The notes under the pieces were generated by a model, which made no database searches, was not told the origin of the DNA, and saw nothing but the letters and a program-made list of their open reading frames with translations. A stretch of 64,000 nucleotides of DNA from positions 1 to 64,000 of the forward strand of contig CAJPVJ010000023.1 in the NCBI GenBank assembly GCA_905397405.1, written 5' to 3'. Made by a program: the position numbers and the translations under genes. Shown here one piece after another: positions 33,301 through 48,300 of this stretch (the first letter of the stretch is position 1; the number at the start of each line of letters is the position of its first letter). This stretch comes from Oppiella nova. Lineage: Eukaryota > Arthropoda > Arachnida > Sarcoptiformes > Oppiidae.

Positions 33301-36300
33301 CTATTAATGCAAATCAAATACAATATGAGATAATAATTGAATGCCTTATGGCTTACAATAGACGTCGACGAGTGTCCGCATTCATGCGGTGCTAACACTC
33401 ACTGCCAGAACACTCTCGGAAGCTATTTATGCGAATGTAAGCCGGGTTTCATTGGCGACCCCTACCTATCAGCCGGTTGTATCGGTAAGCAGTCATTCAT
33501 ACAATTCAATCAGAATTCAATTAGGGATACAATATTTGATTGAAAAACTGTACAAAACATTGCTTTCCAGACGACGATGAATGCCTTCGTCCCAACTCTT
33601 GCGGTCTCAACACTGAGTGCTATAACACATTGGGTTCATATCAGTGCATCTGTAGTGTCGGTTACACAGGAGATCCAGGGCTTGTTTGCGCCGGTATTTA
33701 CATTTATTATCAATTTAAAAGTGTTTAGTGTTTCACAGTCTTGTGATTCTGCGATCGTCGCATAGATATCGATGAATGTCTGCAGAATCCGTGCGGTTCA
33801 GGCGCTGATTGTCTCAACACCGCCGGTTCCTACCAGTGCCAGTGCCCGGACAAGTACGTGGCGAGAGGCACACCAGACCTGGGCTGCGACCGGGCGGCTG
33901 TGGACGTGTCGTGTAAATTTGACTTTGACTGCACCGAAAACGCCGGTTGTGTCGACAACTCGTGTCGATGTAAAATCGGTTATCAAATCAGTGGCATTGA
34001 GTGCATTGGTATTCATTTGCATTGCATTTCATTTGCTATTTAATTGATATTTAATATGAATTTATGGTTGTCTCAGATGTAGACGAATGCAAGAATAGGA
34101 ATATTTGCGGCGTTAATGCCAAATGTGTGAACTCGGAGGGCGGCTATGAGTGCGAGTGTCGGTCTGGATATGAGAAGATTGAGTTGACGTCTAAGAGCCG
34201 GTGCAGAGACGCTAATGAGTGCCTCTTCGGTCCGTTCCCGTGCGGAGTCAACTCTAAATGTATTAACACAGACGGCGGCTACAAATGTCTTTGTAAGGAC
34301 GGCTTCATTGGCAACGCCACCACTGGTTGCAAATGTGAGTCAATTTGCTGTAATTAATTATTTTTTCTATTAATTACTTCAACGAAACCCCTGTCCCCTT
34401 GTCTACAGCTCCCTGCGATGGTGTAAACTGCGGATCGCACGCTAACTGTCAGGTGAATGGCATGGAAGCCGCCTGTGTTTGCGATCAGGGCTTCACTTTC
34501 GATCCAAACAACATAGCGCTGGGATGTGTCGGTCAGTGACCTCACGCTAGAAACTCATTCACTCTTAATCTCTGAGTTCTCGTGTAATCTCTAAATACAT
34601 TTTCATCATAATTATAGACATAAACGAATGCGACTCTAGTCACGGCCCATCAGGCCTTTGTGGACAGGGAGCTGTTTGCACTAATGTGCTCGGAAGTCAT
34701 CACTGCCACTGCCAACCAGGTATCCATCCTTTCCATCCCTCTCTCTCCCTATATCCCTCCCATCCATTGAACTCCTGAACTCAACCAGTGTTTGCCTAAC
34801 TCTTTAGGATTTACTGGCGATCCGTTCCGTTATTGTGAAGACATTAATGAATGCGACCGACGGTTCGGTCCATTCGGACAGTGCGGCGAAAACTCCATTT
34901 GCGCGAACACATTGGGCACATACCAGTGCTCGTGCCCCCAGGGCTTCACTGGTAATGCGAGAGACAAATGCGTAGATATCAATGAATGCTCTCAAGTATT
35001 TGGACCGAACGGAAAGTGCGGTTTCTCTGCCGTCTGTACGAATACAATCGGCAGTTTCAGCTGTCGGTGCCCTCCTGGAAGTCATGGCGAGCCGTTCACC
35101 CGATGTGTGATCGAGACCTTCTGTGATGCGAAGACTGGTTGTTCAGGGAATGCCGTTTGTAAGACCAATCGGTGCGTTTGTCCGCCGCCTTACTTCGGCG
35201 AGAGTTGCAAACGTGAGTTCATTCGTCACATTCTTTCAATCCTTTCAATCCATTAGTTCTCATGACTAATGAATTAATTGTCAAACACTTAGACCCTTGC
35301 GATCAACTATTCTGTGGCGAACACGCGAAGTGTGAATTGGATTCCAGTGGTAACCCTCTGTGTGTCTGCGCTGAGGGCTATATTGGAAAGAGTAATAGTC
35401 TTCCCGGTTGTGTCGGTAATTATCTCACAGAAAATTATTATCATTTCATTTCTAATCTCACTTTAATATCTTTGAAATATTCTCATCACTCACTGATAAA
35501 TATTATTAATTTCAAGACATTGACGAATGTGTGGCAAACAAGCCGTGCGGACACAACGCTGTCTGTCGTAATACTCCCGGTTCTTATGAATGCATTTGTC
35601 CCCATAATTTCAGAGGTGATCCCTATTCCGAGTGCTCTATTGAAGGTATGTTATCAATTCAATTCTAGTGCTTATGAAATAATGTTAAAATAAATTACAT
35701 TTTTGTTACAAATTAGGCAAAGAAAGAATCGACTGCTCCGACAGTAATCCTTGTCCTCTCAATGAGGAATGCATTACCACTAATAGGACTCATCAGTGCG
35801 TCTGTAGGAGAGGTTACATAAGGGATGCGGTGGGCGAACAGTGCAGAGGTTTGACATAATTTCTAATTGACACACATTTGAGTGCCTAATAAGTTGTGTA
35901 ATTGCTTACAGACGTGAACGAGTGCACGGAACTGACCAAATCTGCCTGTGGTCTCAATGCCTTCTGTACTAACCTGGACGGAGGCTTTGTCTGTCACTGT
36001 CCGAGCGGATACACCGGCAACTCCTATTCGGTTTGCTATCCTGACTGTAAGTGTGGGCGCTATTATGCAATCACTATATATTTATGACTAATTAATTCAT
36101 TGTAATGATTGATTCAAATAGTGATGAAATGCGAGAAAGACAGAGAATGTCCGGGAAATACTGTTTGTATCGATGATCCATATGATGGCAGACATTGCGG
36201 ATGTCAGACACCATATGTCAGAGAAGGAGATTATTGCATATGTAATATTCAATTTAATTCATTATATGTATGCATATTATAAACTTTGCTTCAATATTAT

Positions 36301-39300
36301 CCAGTGATGAGTCGCAACTGTTCCACACTGAATACCTGTCCCCAAAACCAAGAATGCATTATTTCCGGTTCTGGTTATGGATATTGTATTTGTCCGAAAG
36401 GGTTCACATTAGAGGCCAATGGCTTCTGTCGAGACATCAATGAATGCGAGGAAATGAATGAATTTGAATTGTGCGGCTCTAACGCCGAGTGCATCAATCT
36501 TCCCGGTGCTTACGAGTGCTTATGTGGTTCGGGATTCTCAGGGGTTGGCAAGAAAGGGTGCACAAGAATATGTGAGTATTGAGAACTAGTCTTGTAAACC
36601 ATTGTCACTATAATTGTCACCATTATTAATACAATGACAGATCAATCGTGTGAAAAAGACGGCCAGTGCCCCACAAATCAGAAATGTATCCGCAAATGGT
36701 GTGAGTGTTTACCGCCATTCATTCAGGTCGGAGACACCTGTAAACGTAAGTTATATATTTGTTTTCTCATTAATTCATTCATAGATTATTAATAATTTAT
36801 ATTGTCTTATGTGAAGACCCGTGTGATTGGCATCAATGCGGTCAGAACGCTGAGTGCTCTTTGGGTCCCAATGGCACCCAATGCCGATGTAAACCTGGCT
36901 GTACTGGAAATGCCAATACTGGATGTCATGGTATGTAACACCGTCTATAACTCATAAACTGTAAGAAAGTATGGATTGACTGACACTTGTGTTACTTTTG
37001 GTAGATATAAATGAATGCACGTCTCTGTTACCCATCGACCCGAACGGCCCGTGCGCTGTGTCTGCCATTTGTGTCAATGTATTGGGAAGTTATAAATGCG
37101 AGTGCCCTCAGGGGGCAGACGGCGATCCCTACCACTCCGGATGCTTCGGACCCGCTAAGTGTGAATCAGACCTCTCCTGTCCGGACGACACGGTGTGCGA
37201 CAGACAGGCGGGTGTTTGTAACGACGCGTGTCTGTCAGCCATATGCGGCCCCAACACTGACTGTATATCCGTAGGCCATGAGCCGAGCTGTCAATGCAAA
37301 CCCGGTTTCACTGGAAACGCCAACGACTTAATCCAGGGTTGCATCAGCCCCTGTACTAACGTGTGGTGCAGTATCAACGCCCAGTGCATTGTCAACAGTG
37401 AGAATATCGGCGTTTGTCAGTGTATGTCGGGATTCAATGGCAACCCCTGGGCCGGTGGCGGCTGTCATCCAGACTCCGGCTGTTCAGCCACTAAGCCGTG
37501 TCTTTCGGGTCAGGAATGCATTGGCGGGAAGTGTGTCGAGAGTTGTAGTGACAAACAGTGCGGAGTCGGAGCTTTTTGCGAGATTCACACCAATCAATGC
37601 AAATGTTTGCCGTTCTTTGTCGGAAATCCGGACATTCTGTGCGCACCTCCTCTGCCTACACCTCCCACCTGTAGCCCCGGCTGTGGTCTGAACTCCCACT
37701 GCACGTACTCCACACCCAATAAGTGTGTTTGTAATTCAGGCTACAGTGGGAACCCATACAAGTCGTGTACATCAGTGCCCAGATGTGAGAATATAATCTG
37801 CGGTCAGAGCGCCTCCTGCTTGGAGGGGGCGACGAGTGTTGAATGCATTTGTCCGGCCGGTCTCCATGGAAACCCATTCCTCGGCTGTGAAGACGTCAAC
37901 GAATGCCTTCAGGGAAATCCTTGTGGAACGGGAGCCAACTGTGTGAATGTCATCGGAAGTTTCCAGTGCATCTGCCCGTCCGGTTTCATCGGTAATCCTC
38001 TGTACGCCTGTCAGCCCCCACGGGAGGCCGGCATCGAAGACCAGATCAGTGGTATTGGGACGTCGTGTTCGACGACATTCAACTGTCCGACGGGCGCCGT
38101 ATGTTTCCGAGGCATATGCGCTCAGCCCAACGCTTGCAAACACGACTCCCAGTGCGAGACTAACAACGCCTGTAATTACGTGAACAAAGATATCGGATAC
38201 CAGTGCGTCGACCCGTGCGATACCACCCAATGCGGGCCCAATGCTTACTGTATTAGTACTGAACACAAGCCTTTCTGTTACTGCAAAGACGCCCATTCGG
38301 GTGACCCCCACGACCTCGAAAAGGGATGTACGTCCAGAACAGCCGCTCCCACGATAGTCAGCTGTGCCGTAGACGACGACTGCGCCGATGGATATGTTTG
38401 CAAACAATCAACGGAAGGGGAAAAACGTTGCGGTGATGTATGCGCTGGCATTCAATGCGGACCCAATGCCATGTGTCAAGCAATGGGACGACGGCCTGAA
38501 TGTAATTGTAATGACAATTACGATGGAAACCCATACGACCTCCAGAAGGGCTGTAATCCCCCGCTTTGTCGCGAAGATGGCGACTGTAGACCAGACGAGA
38601 CGTGTGTTCTTCTGCCTCAAGGCTTCAGAGATTGCCAGAGCGTCTGTAAGGACTTCCAGTGCGGTATAAACACCGTATGTCGGGGCGCAGGCCATGCGCC
38701 GTACTGCGAGTGTCGACCCAACTTTGCCGGTGACGCTTACGACCAGCGCTTCGGCTGTCAGCCCTTACAAGTGAGCTGTGCTGACGATACCAGTTGTCCG
38801 GACTCCCAGGCCTGTCGGCGAATGCAAAACGGGCTCAAAAACTGTACCGATATTTGTCTGAATGTGAGGTGCGGTTTGAACGCCCATTGCGCAGGAAGAG
38901 GCCATCAGGCAGTCTGCGAATGTTTGCCCGGTTTTATTGGCGATGCCATCAGAAGCTGTCAGAAACCACCGGAACATCTGTGCGATAGAGACGACCAGTG
39001 CTCTCACGACAAGAAGTGTATTCTCACGAATGAAAACATCAGGGATTGCGTCGACATTTGTTTCGGACAGTCTTGTAGTGAAGGCGCTCACTGTGTCGGC
39101 AGAAACCATAGACCTCAATGTGAGTGTCTTCAGGGCTATACTCGCATTAGTGGTGACCCTACCGGTGCCTGCGCTCCTAATCTGTGCCAATCGGATAGGG
39201 AGTGTCGGGAAGACCAGACCTGTACGACAACCCGCAAAGGAGTACTCGATTGTGTGGACGTGTGTCAGACCTTCAGATGCGGACCCAACGCCCAGTGCGT

Positions 39301-42300
39301 GTCTATTGAACATCAGGCACATTGTCAGTGCAAACAGGGATTCTTTGGCAGTCCTGAAGACCTACTGAGAGGTTGTTCGCCGAAAGACAAGTGCACATCG
39401 AATACCGACTGTAAGACCGTTGAAGTCTGTCAACTGACCCAAAGCGGGATCAGAGACTGTGTCGACGGCTGCAGTACTAACCTCTGCGGACCCAACACTC
39501 TGTGCGCCACAAACAACCAGTTCGTTCAGTGCACGTGCAAAGAGGGCTACACCGGCAGACCCGGCGACGGCACCGTTGGCTGCTATCATATGCCTCACGA
39601 GTGCGATAGCGACGACACCTGTCCCTCCAATGCTGTCTGTGTTCGGGGCCCTCAAGGCATCAACCAATGCAAGGACGCGTGCGAACACTCCCTTTGCGGG
39701 GAGAATGCCATATGTGCGGCCACTAACCATAGGGCTCAGTGCGCCTGTCGACAGGGCTTCGTTGGCGACCCCACCCACATGTGTGTCGATCCCGATGAAT
39801 GCAAATCAGATGAGGAATGTCCTATCGATAGTGTCTGTCGTACGGATGTGGCCAACACTCGCAAGTGCGCCAACGCTTGCCTTTACGTCAAATGCGGTAA
39901 AAACGCGATCTGTCGGCCCTCTTATCACAAGACTCAATGCTTCTGCGCCTCCGGATTCGATGGCGATGCTTATGATCTCATCCACGGCTGTCAACCCGTC
40001 CGACGCAATGTGTGCGAGTCTGACGTCGACTGCCACTCCTCTCAGATTTGTCGTCAAACTGTGTCCGGAATTCTCGATTGTGTCGATGTGTGCGAAGCCG
40101 TCACGTGTGGACCCAACGCTCAGTGCAAAGCAGTCAACCATCGCTCCCAATGCCTGTGTCTGTCCGGTTATATCGGAGACCCCGAGAATGTGCTGAACGG
40201 ATGTCGAAGAAAGGAGACCAACGATTGTGAGTTCGACTTCGATTGTCGCGAACCCACAGATGTCTGCAAACCCATGAATGACGGCCTCAAGAAGTGTTTC
40301 AACGCGTGTCAGTTCACGAGTTGCGGAACAGGATCTCATTGCGTGGCCTCCAATCACACGGCTTTCTGTGAATGCATCGGCGGTTTCGTTAGAGACCAGA
40401 ACGCCGTCTGCAAACCAAAGGCCAATGAATGCAATCAGGACTCTCACTGCCCCTCCTTCGAGACCTGCAGATCGAGTCCATTCGGGTCTCTCAAGTGCGC
40501 CGAAGCCTGTATTGACTTCACCTGCACTCCAAACTCCCGGTGTATTTCATTGCAACACAAGGGTCAGTGCAAATGCGACCCCGGATTCACTGGTGACCCT
40601 CAAAGCAGAGCTGGTTGTGTCCAGATTCCCATCCATGGATGCGACACCGACATCGACTGCACCAACTCTAACGATGTCTGTCATCCCGACGCCAATGGCA
40701 TCCGTAAGTGCGTTGACGGTTGCGCTCACTTCGAGTGCGGCAAAAGCGCCGTTTGTATTATGATTAACAGACAACCAGAGTGTCGGTGCCCACAGACCGG
40801 GCTCTACACTGGGAACGCATACGACCAGAGCAAAGGGTGCCGTCGAGTCGAGTGCATTAAAGACCACGACTGTGCCGACAACAAGGCCTGTAGTAATCAG
40901 AACTACTGTTTCGACCCCTGTATCAACGGGTGCGGCGCTAATGCCGTTTGCGTGGCTCAGGCGCACAGTCCTAACTGCCGCTGTCTGTCTGGCTATGCGG
41001 GCGATCCCTACGCATCCGGATGTGTGGCCGTACATCTGTGCGAATCGAATCCATGCCATCCTTTAGCCCAATGTATTGACTCGCATGGCTCCTACACTTG
41101 CAAATGTCCGCCCGATTATATCGGAGACCCATATGACAAGAACATCCGCGGCTGTAGACATCCCAACTCGTGTCCGAACGGCAATCAAGACTGCCCTCCA
41201 AACGCAGTCTGTCTGCCGGATCCGAGCGGTGTCTTCCTCTGTAAGAATGCGTGCGAACGCCTTCAGTGCGGACCCAACGCCGTGTGTCTGACCCGCAACC
41301 ACTCGGCCCACTGCAGCTGTCGCGATAACTTCAAGGGAGAGGCCGACTCTCTGGGCGGTTGTACCCGAGTCTCGCGCCACTGTACGTCAAACCCAGAGTG
41401 TGGTGACAGTCAGGCCTGTGTGGACGGTCAGTGCCGTTTCGTCTGTACGCTCGACACTGAGTGCGCGGCCGGTGAGCGATGTGTCGACAACTTCTGCGTC
41501 AAGGCGTGTATAGTCCACGACTCCTGTCCCCCAAACGAGGCATGTGTTTCCAAAGGCTACTGTAATATCGGTTGTCGAGACAACTTCGAGTGCGACTCAA
41601 ATCAGGCCTGCATTCAGAACCGGTGCCAAAATCCGTGTGAAATCAAGAGTATTTGTGGACCGAATGCCATCTGTTCTGTGGGTAACCATAACCTCACCTG
41701 CAGTTGTGGGCCCGGCTTTGAAGGCTATCCGACACCTATAATGGGCTGCAGAAGAAGAATAATCGACTGCATCGATAACGCCGGCTGTCCTGTCGGTCAC
41801 TTATGTCACGGACTTATTTGCAGAGCTCCCTGTGCTGAGTGCGTTGAGGGCGAGAAATGTATAGGAAATGTCTGTGCGATGACCTGTTCGAGTGACAGCA
41901 ACTGTCCAACCGCTGAAGTATGCAGTAATCATATCTGTATTCCTGGCTGTCGTTCGGATGGCGACTGTAGTATAAACCAGATCTGCGCCAACACTCAGTG
42001 CATATGCGTCCCCGGCTTTGAATTCAAGACAGGGCTGGGATGTGTGGATCTCAACGAGTGTCTCAGTAACCCCTGTCACGAAACAGCCATTTGTGAGAAC
42101 ATTGCCGGCAGTTATCGGTGTATGTGTTCTGATGGAGAGATTGGCGATGGATTCACTGGATGTCAAGACCCAGGAGAGTGTCCGCGCGGGGACTCTGACT
42201 GTCCGAAGAACGCCGCCTGTCGTAGCGATTTCAATGGTATCTCTAAATGCGTAAATCCATGCGATATAAACCCTTGTGGACCCCACGCTTTATGCGCGGT

Positions 42301-45300
42301 GGCCAACCACCAGGTGCTCTGCAAGTGTCCTGAAATTGGCTTCTATACGGGCGACGCCTATAACCGAGCGAATGGCTGTCAGAAAGTGGATTGTCTTCAT
42401 GACGCTGACTGTCCGTACGACAGACAGTGTGTGAACTTCCTTTGCGAGAACGCGTGCGATAGCGTCGACTGTGGCCCTCACGGCACATGTGTTATACGGG
42501 ACAGACAGGCGGCCTGTCGTTGCGAACAGGGGTTTGAAAATAATGGACGACTTATATGTGTGGACGTAGACGAGTGTCGACTACACCCGTGTCATAACAC
42601 TGCCGTTTGCGACAATATTCCCGGAAGCTATAGCTGTAAGTGCCCGCAAAATCTGGTCGGCAATGCATACACCCATCCCGGATGCCACGAACCTGATGTC
42701 TGCTATAACGGCGACTCTGATTGTCCGGATTCGGCCACTTGTATACTCGTGGCTGGAGTTCCTAAATGCAGAGACAGATGCAATGACCCAACCGTTTGCG
42801 GGATAAACGCCAGTTGTCTGTCGGTGCACCACAAGCCTCGCTGTTCGTGTCCGCAAAACTTCTTAGGAGATCCATACATCCGGTGCGAGAAAGTCGAGTG
42901 TTCCACGAGTTTGGACTGCAATAGACAGAGTGATGTCTGTTATGAAAACAAATGCGTTGATGTCTGCCAGACGTCGACCGCCTGTGGAGATAACGCCGTA
43001 TGTGTGCCTCAGATCCATAGCTACACCTGTAAGTGCAAAGAGGGCTACTTCGGTGACCCCATCGCCGGCTGTCGCAAACGTCTGCCCTGTGATACCGACG
43101 ACAACTGTCCCTCATCTCAGTTCTGTTATGTGGACCACTTCTGTCGCATATCCTGCAGTTCCCATCGCGACTGTAATAACAACGAGCGCTGCGAGAATGG
43201 AAAGTGCGTTCAGGTCTGTCAGTCCAACACAGACTGCGCCGAAGACTATCACTGCATTAACTGGAAGTGTATCTCAAAGATTGAAAGCAAATGCTCGTCA
43301 GATAATGAATGCGATGACCACTTGGGCTGTCGGGCCGACCAGAGGGGACATACGGATTGTGTGGACATTTGCGAGAACACACTTTGCGGCCGGAATGCCG
43401 TTTGCAGAGCCCGTAGTCACGCGCCTGTCTGTGAATGTCTGCCCGGCTTTACAGGAAATCCAACCGATGATAAGTACGGCTGTAAACCCATTGAATGCAT
43501 CGACAATCAGGACTGTCGTGACAATCAGGTCTGTGCGAAGTACAAGTGCGTCGATCCGTGCCATCAGCAGAGGATATGCGGCGATAACGCCGTCTGTTCT
43601 CCTGAACAACACTCAGCTGTTTGTCGGTGTCTGGAGGGCTACGAAGGAGATCCGGTGGCCGCCTGTATACCAATCAACTATTGCGCGAAACACAGTTGTC
43701 ATCGATCGGCCGTTTGTAAGAACAAAATCGGAGGCTTTGACTGCATTTGTCCGGCGGAGAAGAATATCGGTTCGCCATATGGAGAGCCCGGTTGTCGCGG
43801 TCCCAACGAATGCCCGAACGGCAACTCCGACTGTCCACCCAATGCTGTCTGCGAGCCTGACTTTGCGGGAAATTTGTTGTGTCAGAACCCGTGTGAAAGA
43901 GCCCAGACTTGTGGACCAAATGCTTTGTGTAGAATAGAGAGCCACCAAAGTGTGTGTTCGTGTCCCGAAGGGTTTGCCGGTGATCCTCACGACCACCGAA
44001 GAGGATGCGTCCGAATACCTCCCATTTGTATCTCAGATCGAGAGTGTCTATCGGGAATGGTTTGTGATGCCGGCCGGTGTCGACCCCCTTGTCATTCAGA
44101 AAAAGACTGCGCTCTCCGAGAGGTCTGCTCTAACAGTCGGTGCCTTTTAGGCTGCGCTACTGATGAGGAATGTCTGACGGGAGAGATTTGCGCCCAAAAG
44201 AGATGTCAAGTCGGTTGCCGTACGGACAACGACTGTCACTTCAAGGAGGCCTGTCTTCTCAATAGCTGTAAAAACCTTTGCGATACCCCCACCTCTTGCG
44301 GAACGAATGCCATCTGCGATATGATATCCCATCAGCCGGTGTGCAGCTGTCCGACCGGTTTCTCAGGCGACGCCAAACATACTTGCAATCGAGTTATGCG
44401 AATGTGTCTCTCAAACAACGACTGTCCGCATAACTACTTCTGTTCGGAAGGCCGGTGTAAACCCGAGTGCGGATCAGACAAAGACTGTGCTCTCGGAGAG
44501 AAGTGTTTTAGCGGTTTCTGTGCTCTTCTGTGCCGACACGACAACGAATGCCAACACAACGAGATCTGTAACCAAAATCGATGCCAAACGGGCTGTCGGG
44601 CTAACAATCAATGCGATGACCACTTGATTTGCACTCGAAGTCAGTGTATGGATCCGTGCGAAGGCAGTGCCGCGTGCGGTCCCAACGCTCTCTGCAATGT
44701 CGTCAATCACCGAATCAGTTGCAGTTGTCCTCAAAACTTTGTGGGTCGGCCCACAGCCAACGTGGGCTGTATGAGGGAATCCATTGCCTGTCAATCAAAC
44801 ATCGATTGCCACTTTTCGGGCCATTTCTGCGCTAATAACAGGTGTCGACCTATTTGTAGCGCTAACAAGGATTGCGCTGTGGATGAGAAGTGCACGAACG
44901 GCAGGTGTCATATCCATTGCACCAAAGATCGTGACTGTCCTTCCAGTGAGATATGCCTTCAAAACACCTGTAATGTTGGCTGTCGTTCCGATTCAGACTG
45001 TGCCTCATCTGATACCTGTATTAACAACCTCTGCATCGATCCCTGTGCCAGTCCTACCGCCTGCGGCACTAACGCTATCTGTAGTGTTGGTCAGCACGAG
45101 AAGGTCTGTTCGTGCAAAGAGGGCTCAATCGGTAACGCATACGTCGAGTGCGTCAGAGTCACCACCTCTTGCGGTGCGATCGGCGACTCGTGTGCTATCG
45201 GTTCTCGATGTGAAGAGAGTGTATGTCGAGCCCAATGCCGGTCTGATATCGAGTGCTTCGACAATGAGAAGTGTCTCGACAGCCTCTGCAGTATTATCTG

Positions 45301-48300
45301 TACCACCGATGATGTCTGTCCGCAAGGCTTTGTCTGCGATGGCGGAAAATGTATGTCCGGCTGTCGGTCTGATATCGAGTGTCTGACCCACGAATCCTGT
45401 ATTAACCGCAAGTGCCTCAACGTCTGCGCCAGTCCTACGGCCTGTGGAAGTGATGCCATCTGTAATGGTGTGAATCACCAGTCATTCTGTTCGTGTCCGA
45501 CGAGATATACGGGTAATGCGAAGATTGCCTGCAGAAGAATGGATTGTGTCGTTGATGTCGACTGCGGTTCCGGAAAGATATGTCAAAGTTACAAATGCAT
45601 TGCCGGCTGTCGATCAGATGGAGGATGTGCTGACAGTCTGAGTTGTATAAGCCTTCAGTGCACTAATCCGTGTCTGTTTAGCGGCGTCTGCGGAGAGAAC
45701 GCTATTTGTCGGCCCAAAGCCCACCAACCGGTCTGTTCGTGTGCCCAACCATTCGAAGGCAATCCCATCATTCGGTGCACTCTTCCCATACAAGAAGCCA
45801 TTCCTTGCAAAACAGATACCGACTGTTCGATCGATAAGTTCTGTATTCATAGGCAATGTATTACACGATTTGAGTGCAGCGCCGATAAGGACTGTGCGGT
45901 CGGCCATATCTGCGTCAAAGGCAAGTGTTTCAGCGGATGTCGACGCGACGAAGACTGCGCTCTCGATATGACCTGTTATTCACAACAATGCCAGAGTCCG
46001 TGCAGTTTCAGAGGTGCGTGCGGTGTGAACGCAGAGTGCGTGCCATTTAACCACCGGTCGAAGTGCACGTGTCCGCCCAACTACACCGGCAACCCAGAAG
46101 TCCAGTGCCTCGAAATGCCCACTTGTCGCAAGAATGACGACTGTCCCATAGGCTATATCTGTCAGGCGGGTAAGTGTTCCGTCATTTCGGGCTGTGTTTC
46201 AGACAACGAGTGCAGACCCACTGAGATCTGCGAAAACAGCCGATGCGTCGATGGCTGCAGAAGTAATAGTGACTGCGATTTCACGAAAGCCTGTATTAGT
46301 CGGTTGTGTCAGAACCCCTGTAATGTCAAGATATGCGGCACAAACTCCCAGTGCATTGCCATCAATCACGATGGTATCTGTCGCTGTCCCGAGAGCTATA
46401 CCGGCGACCCAACCATTTCATGTCAGGTCGAACAGGAGGAATGCTATGTCGACAACGATTGTGGCTCTGAGAAAATCTGTGTATCGAATCGCTGTATGAT
46501 TGGCTGTCGGGCGGACATCAACTGTCCATTCGATAAGTCCTGTATTAATAGGAGATGTAGTGATCCCTGTTCTCTGCAAACTTCGTGTGGCTTCAACTCC
46601 CTGTGCAAAGGCATCAATCATAAGGCCGAGTGCTCGTGTCCGCCCAACTTCCAGGGCGACCCCAAAGTCCACTGTATTGAGAAACAGAGCATTCAGTACG
46701 AGTGCGAAGAGAACAGTCATTGTGGACCCGGAAAGGTATGCGAACACCACTACTGTGTATCCGTACAGAAGCAATGCTATAGCGATACGGCTTGTAATCC
46801 GGGAGAGATTTGCGATAATGGGAACTGTATTACCGGGTGTCGAAGGGATTCTGACTGTACGTTCGACAGGGCCTGTTATAATAGCAAATGTGTCAACCCT
46901 TGTACTGTCCAAACACCATGCGGTCAGAACGCTATCTGTCAGCCAGTCCTACACCGACCCCAATGCCGCTGTCCATACGGTTTCGAAGGAAATCCATACG
47001 ACTACTGCAAAGTCATCACCAAAATACCTACTCATGAATGCTCTATCGATAAGGACTGTCATTTGGGATACCTGTGCGAACAGAATGTCTGCGTAATTGG
47101 CTGTAAATTCGATGAGAACTGTCCGCACGACAGGACCTGCCTTCACAAGCAATGCCTAAACCCATGCGATTACCCGGACTCATGTGGAGTGAACGGCCAG
47201 TGCACGACAGTTGGTCACCGACCCCGCTGTTCGTGTCCGCCCGGCTTCACTGGTGACGCGACCGTTCAGTGCACACCAGTCATCATCCCGGTGTGCCTTC
47301 AGGACGGCGACTGCGGGACGGGACAGATATGCGAAAACGGCAAATGCATCGACGCGTGTCGTACGGACGACACGTGCAGCTACACCATGGCCTGCATTAA
47401 CCAGCGCTGTCAGGACCCGTGCTCTGTGTTCGGCGCCTGCGGTCGCAACGCGTTGTGTCAGTCGGAGAATCACAGAGCCGTCTGCAGCTGTCCGCCAGAG
47501 TTCAGTGGCGACGCATTCGCCGTCTGTGAGCGCGAAGACTCCCATCAACTGCTCAGTTGTGGCGCAGACCTCGAGTGCAGCTTCGGCTACATCTGCGAGT
47601 CCGGGAACTGCGTGGAGGGCTGTCGTCACGACGATCACTGCACGCCCGACGAGACGTGTTATAACCGCATTTGTAGGAATCCCTGCGAATACGCCAACGC
47701 CTGCGGAATCAACGCCGACTGTTCGCCTAACGCTCACAGACCCGTCTGCTCGTGTCACTCGGGCTTCATCGGTGACCCACACGTCGAGTGTCGACCCCTT
47801 CAAGACGTCCGCGAGTGTCATCTGGACAGCGATTGTGGTAATCGATTGGTGTGCGAGAACTCCCGGTGCATAATCGGGTGTCGTGACAGTCAGGGCTGTG
47901 GTCTGGAGGAGTCGTGTATTAACGGCATCTGTCAGAACCCGTGCTCTCTATTTGGAGTGTGCGGTCGGAACGCTATTTGCAAGCCTTTTAACCACACCTC
48001 CATCTGCAGCTGTCCCTCAGGACTCAAAGGCAACCCTAATGTCGTCTGTACTGAAGCGCCGCCACAATGTCTTAAAGATAGCGAATGCGTTTTGGGACAG
48101 ATCTGCGAGAATACTCAGTGTATATCCGGATGTCGTCTCGACAACAACTGCCACGAAGACCGCGCCTGTATTCACGGAATTTGCCAAAACCCGTGTCTTT
48201 TGCCAAACAGCTGTGGAGTCAACGCAAACTGCCAGCCCTTCAACCATAGACCTCGTTGTGAATGTATTAACAACTATAGGGGAAATCCATTCGTTAAATG

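Noticed and set aside
37772-47821. Long minus-strand open frames inside the dumpy giant exon (for example 37772-38407, 39806-40447, 47180-47821, each over 200 codons)
   Set aside because: They mirror Cys-, Asn- and Gly-rich codons on the plus strand, show no family resemblance, and start and stop without relation to the repeat units.
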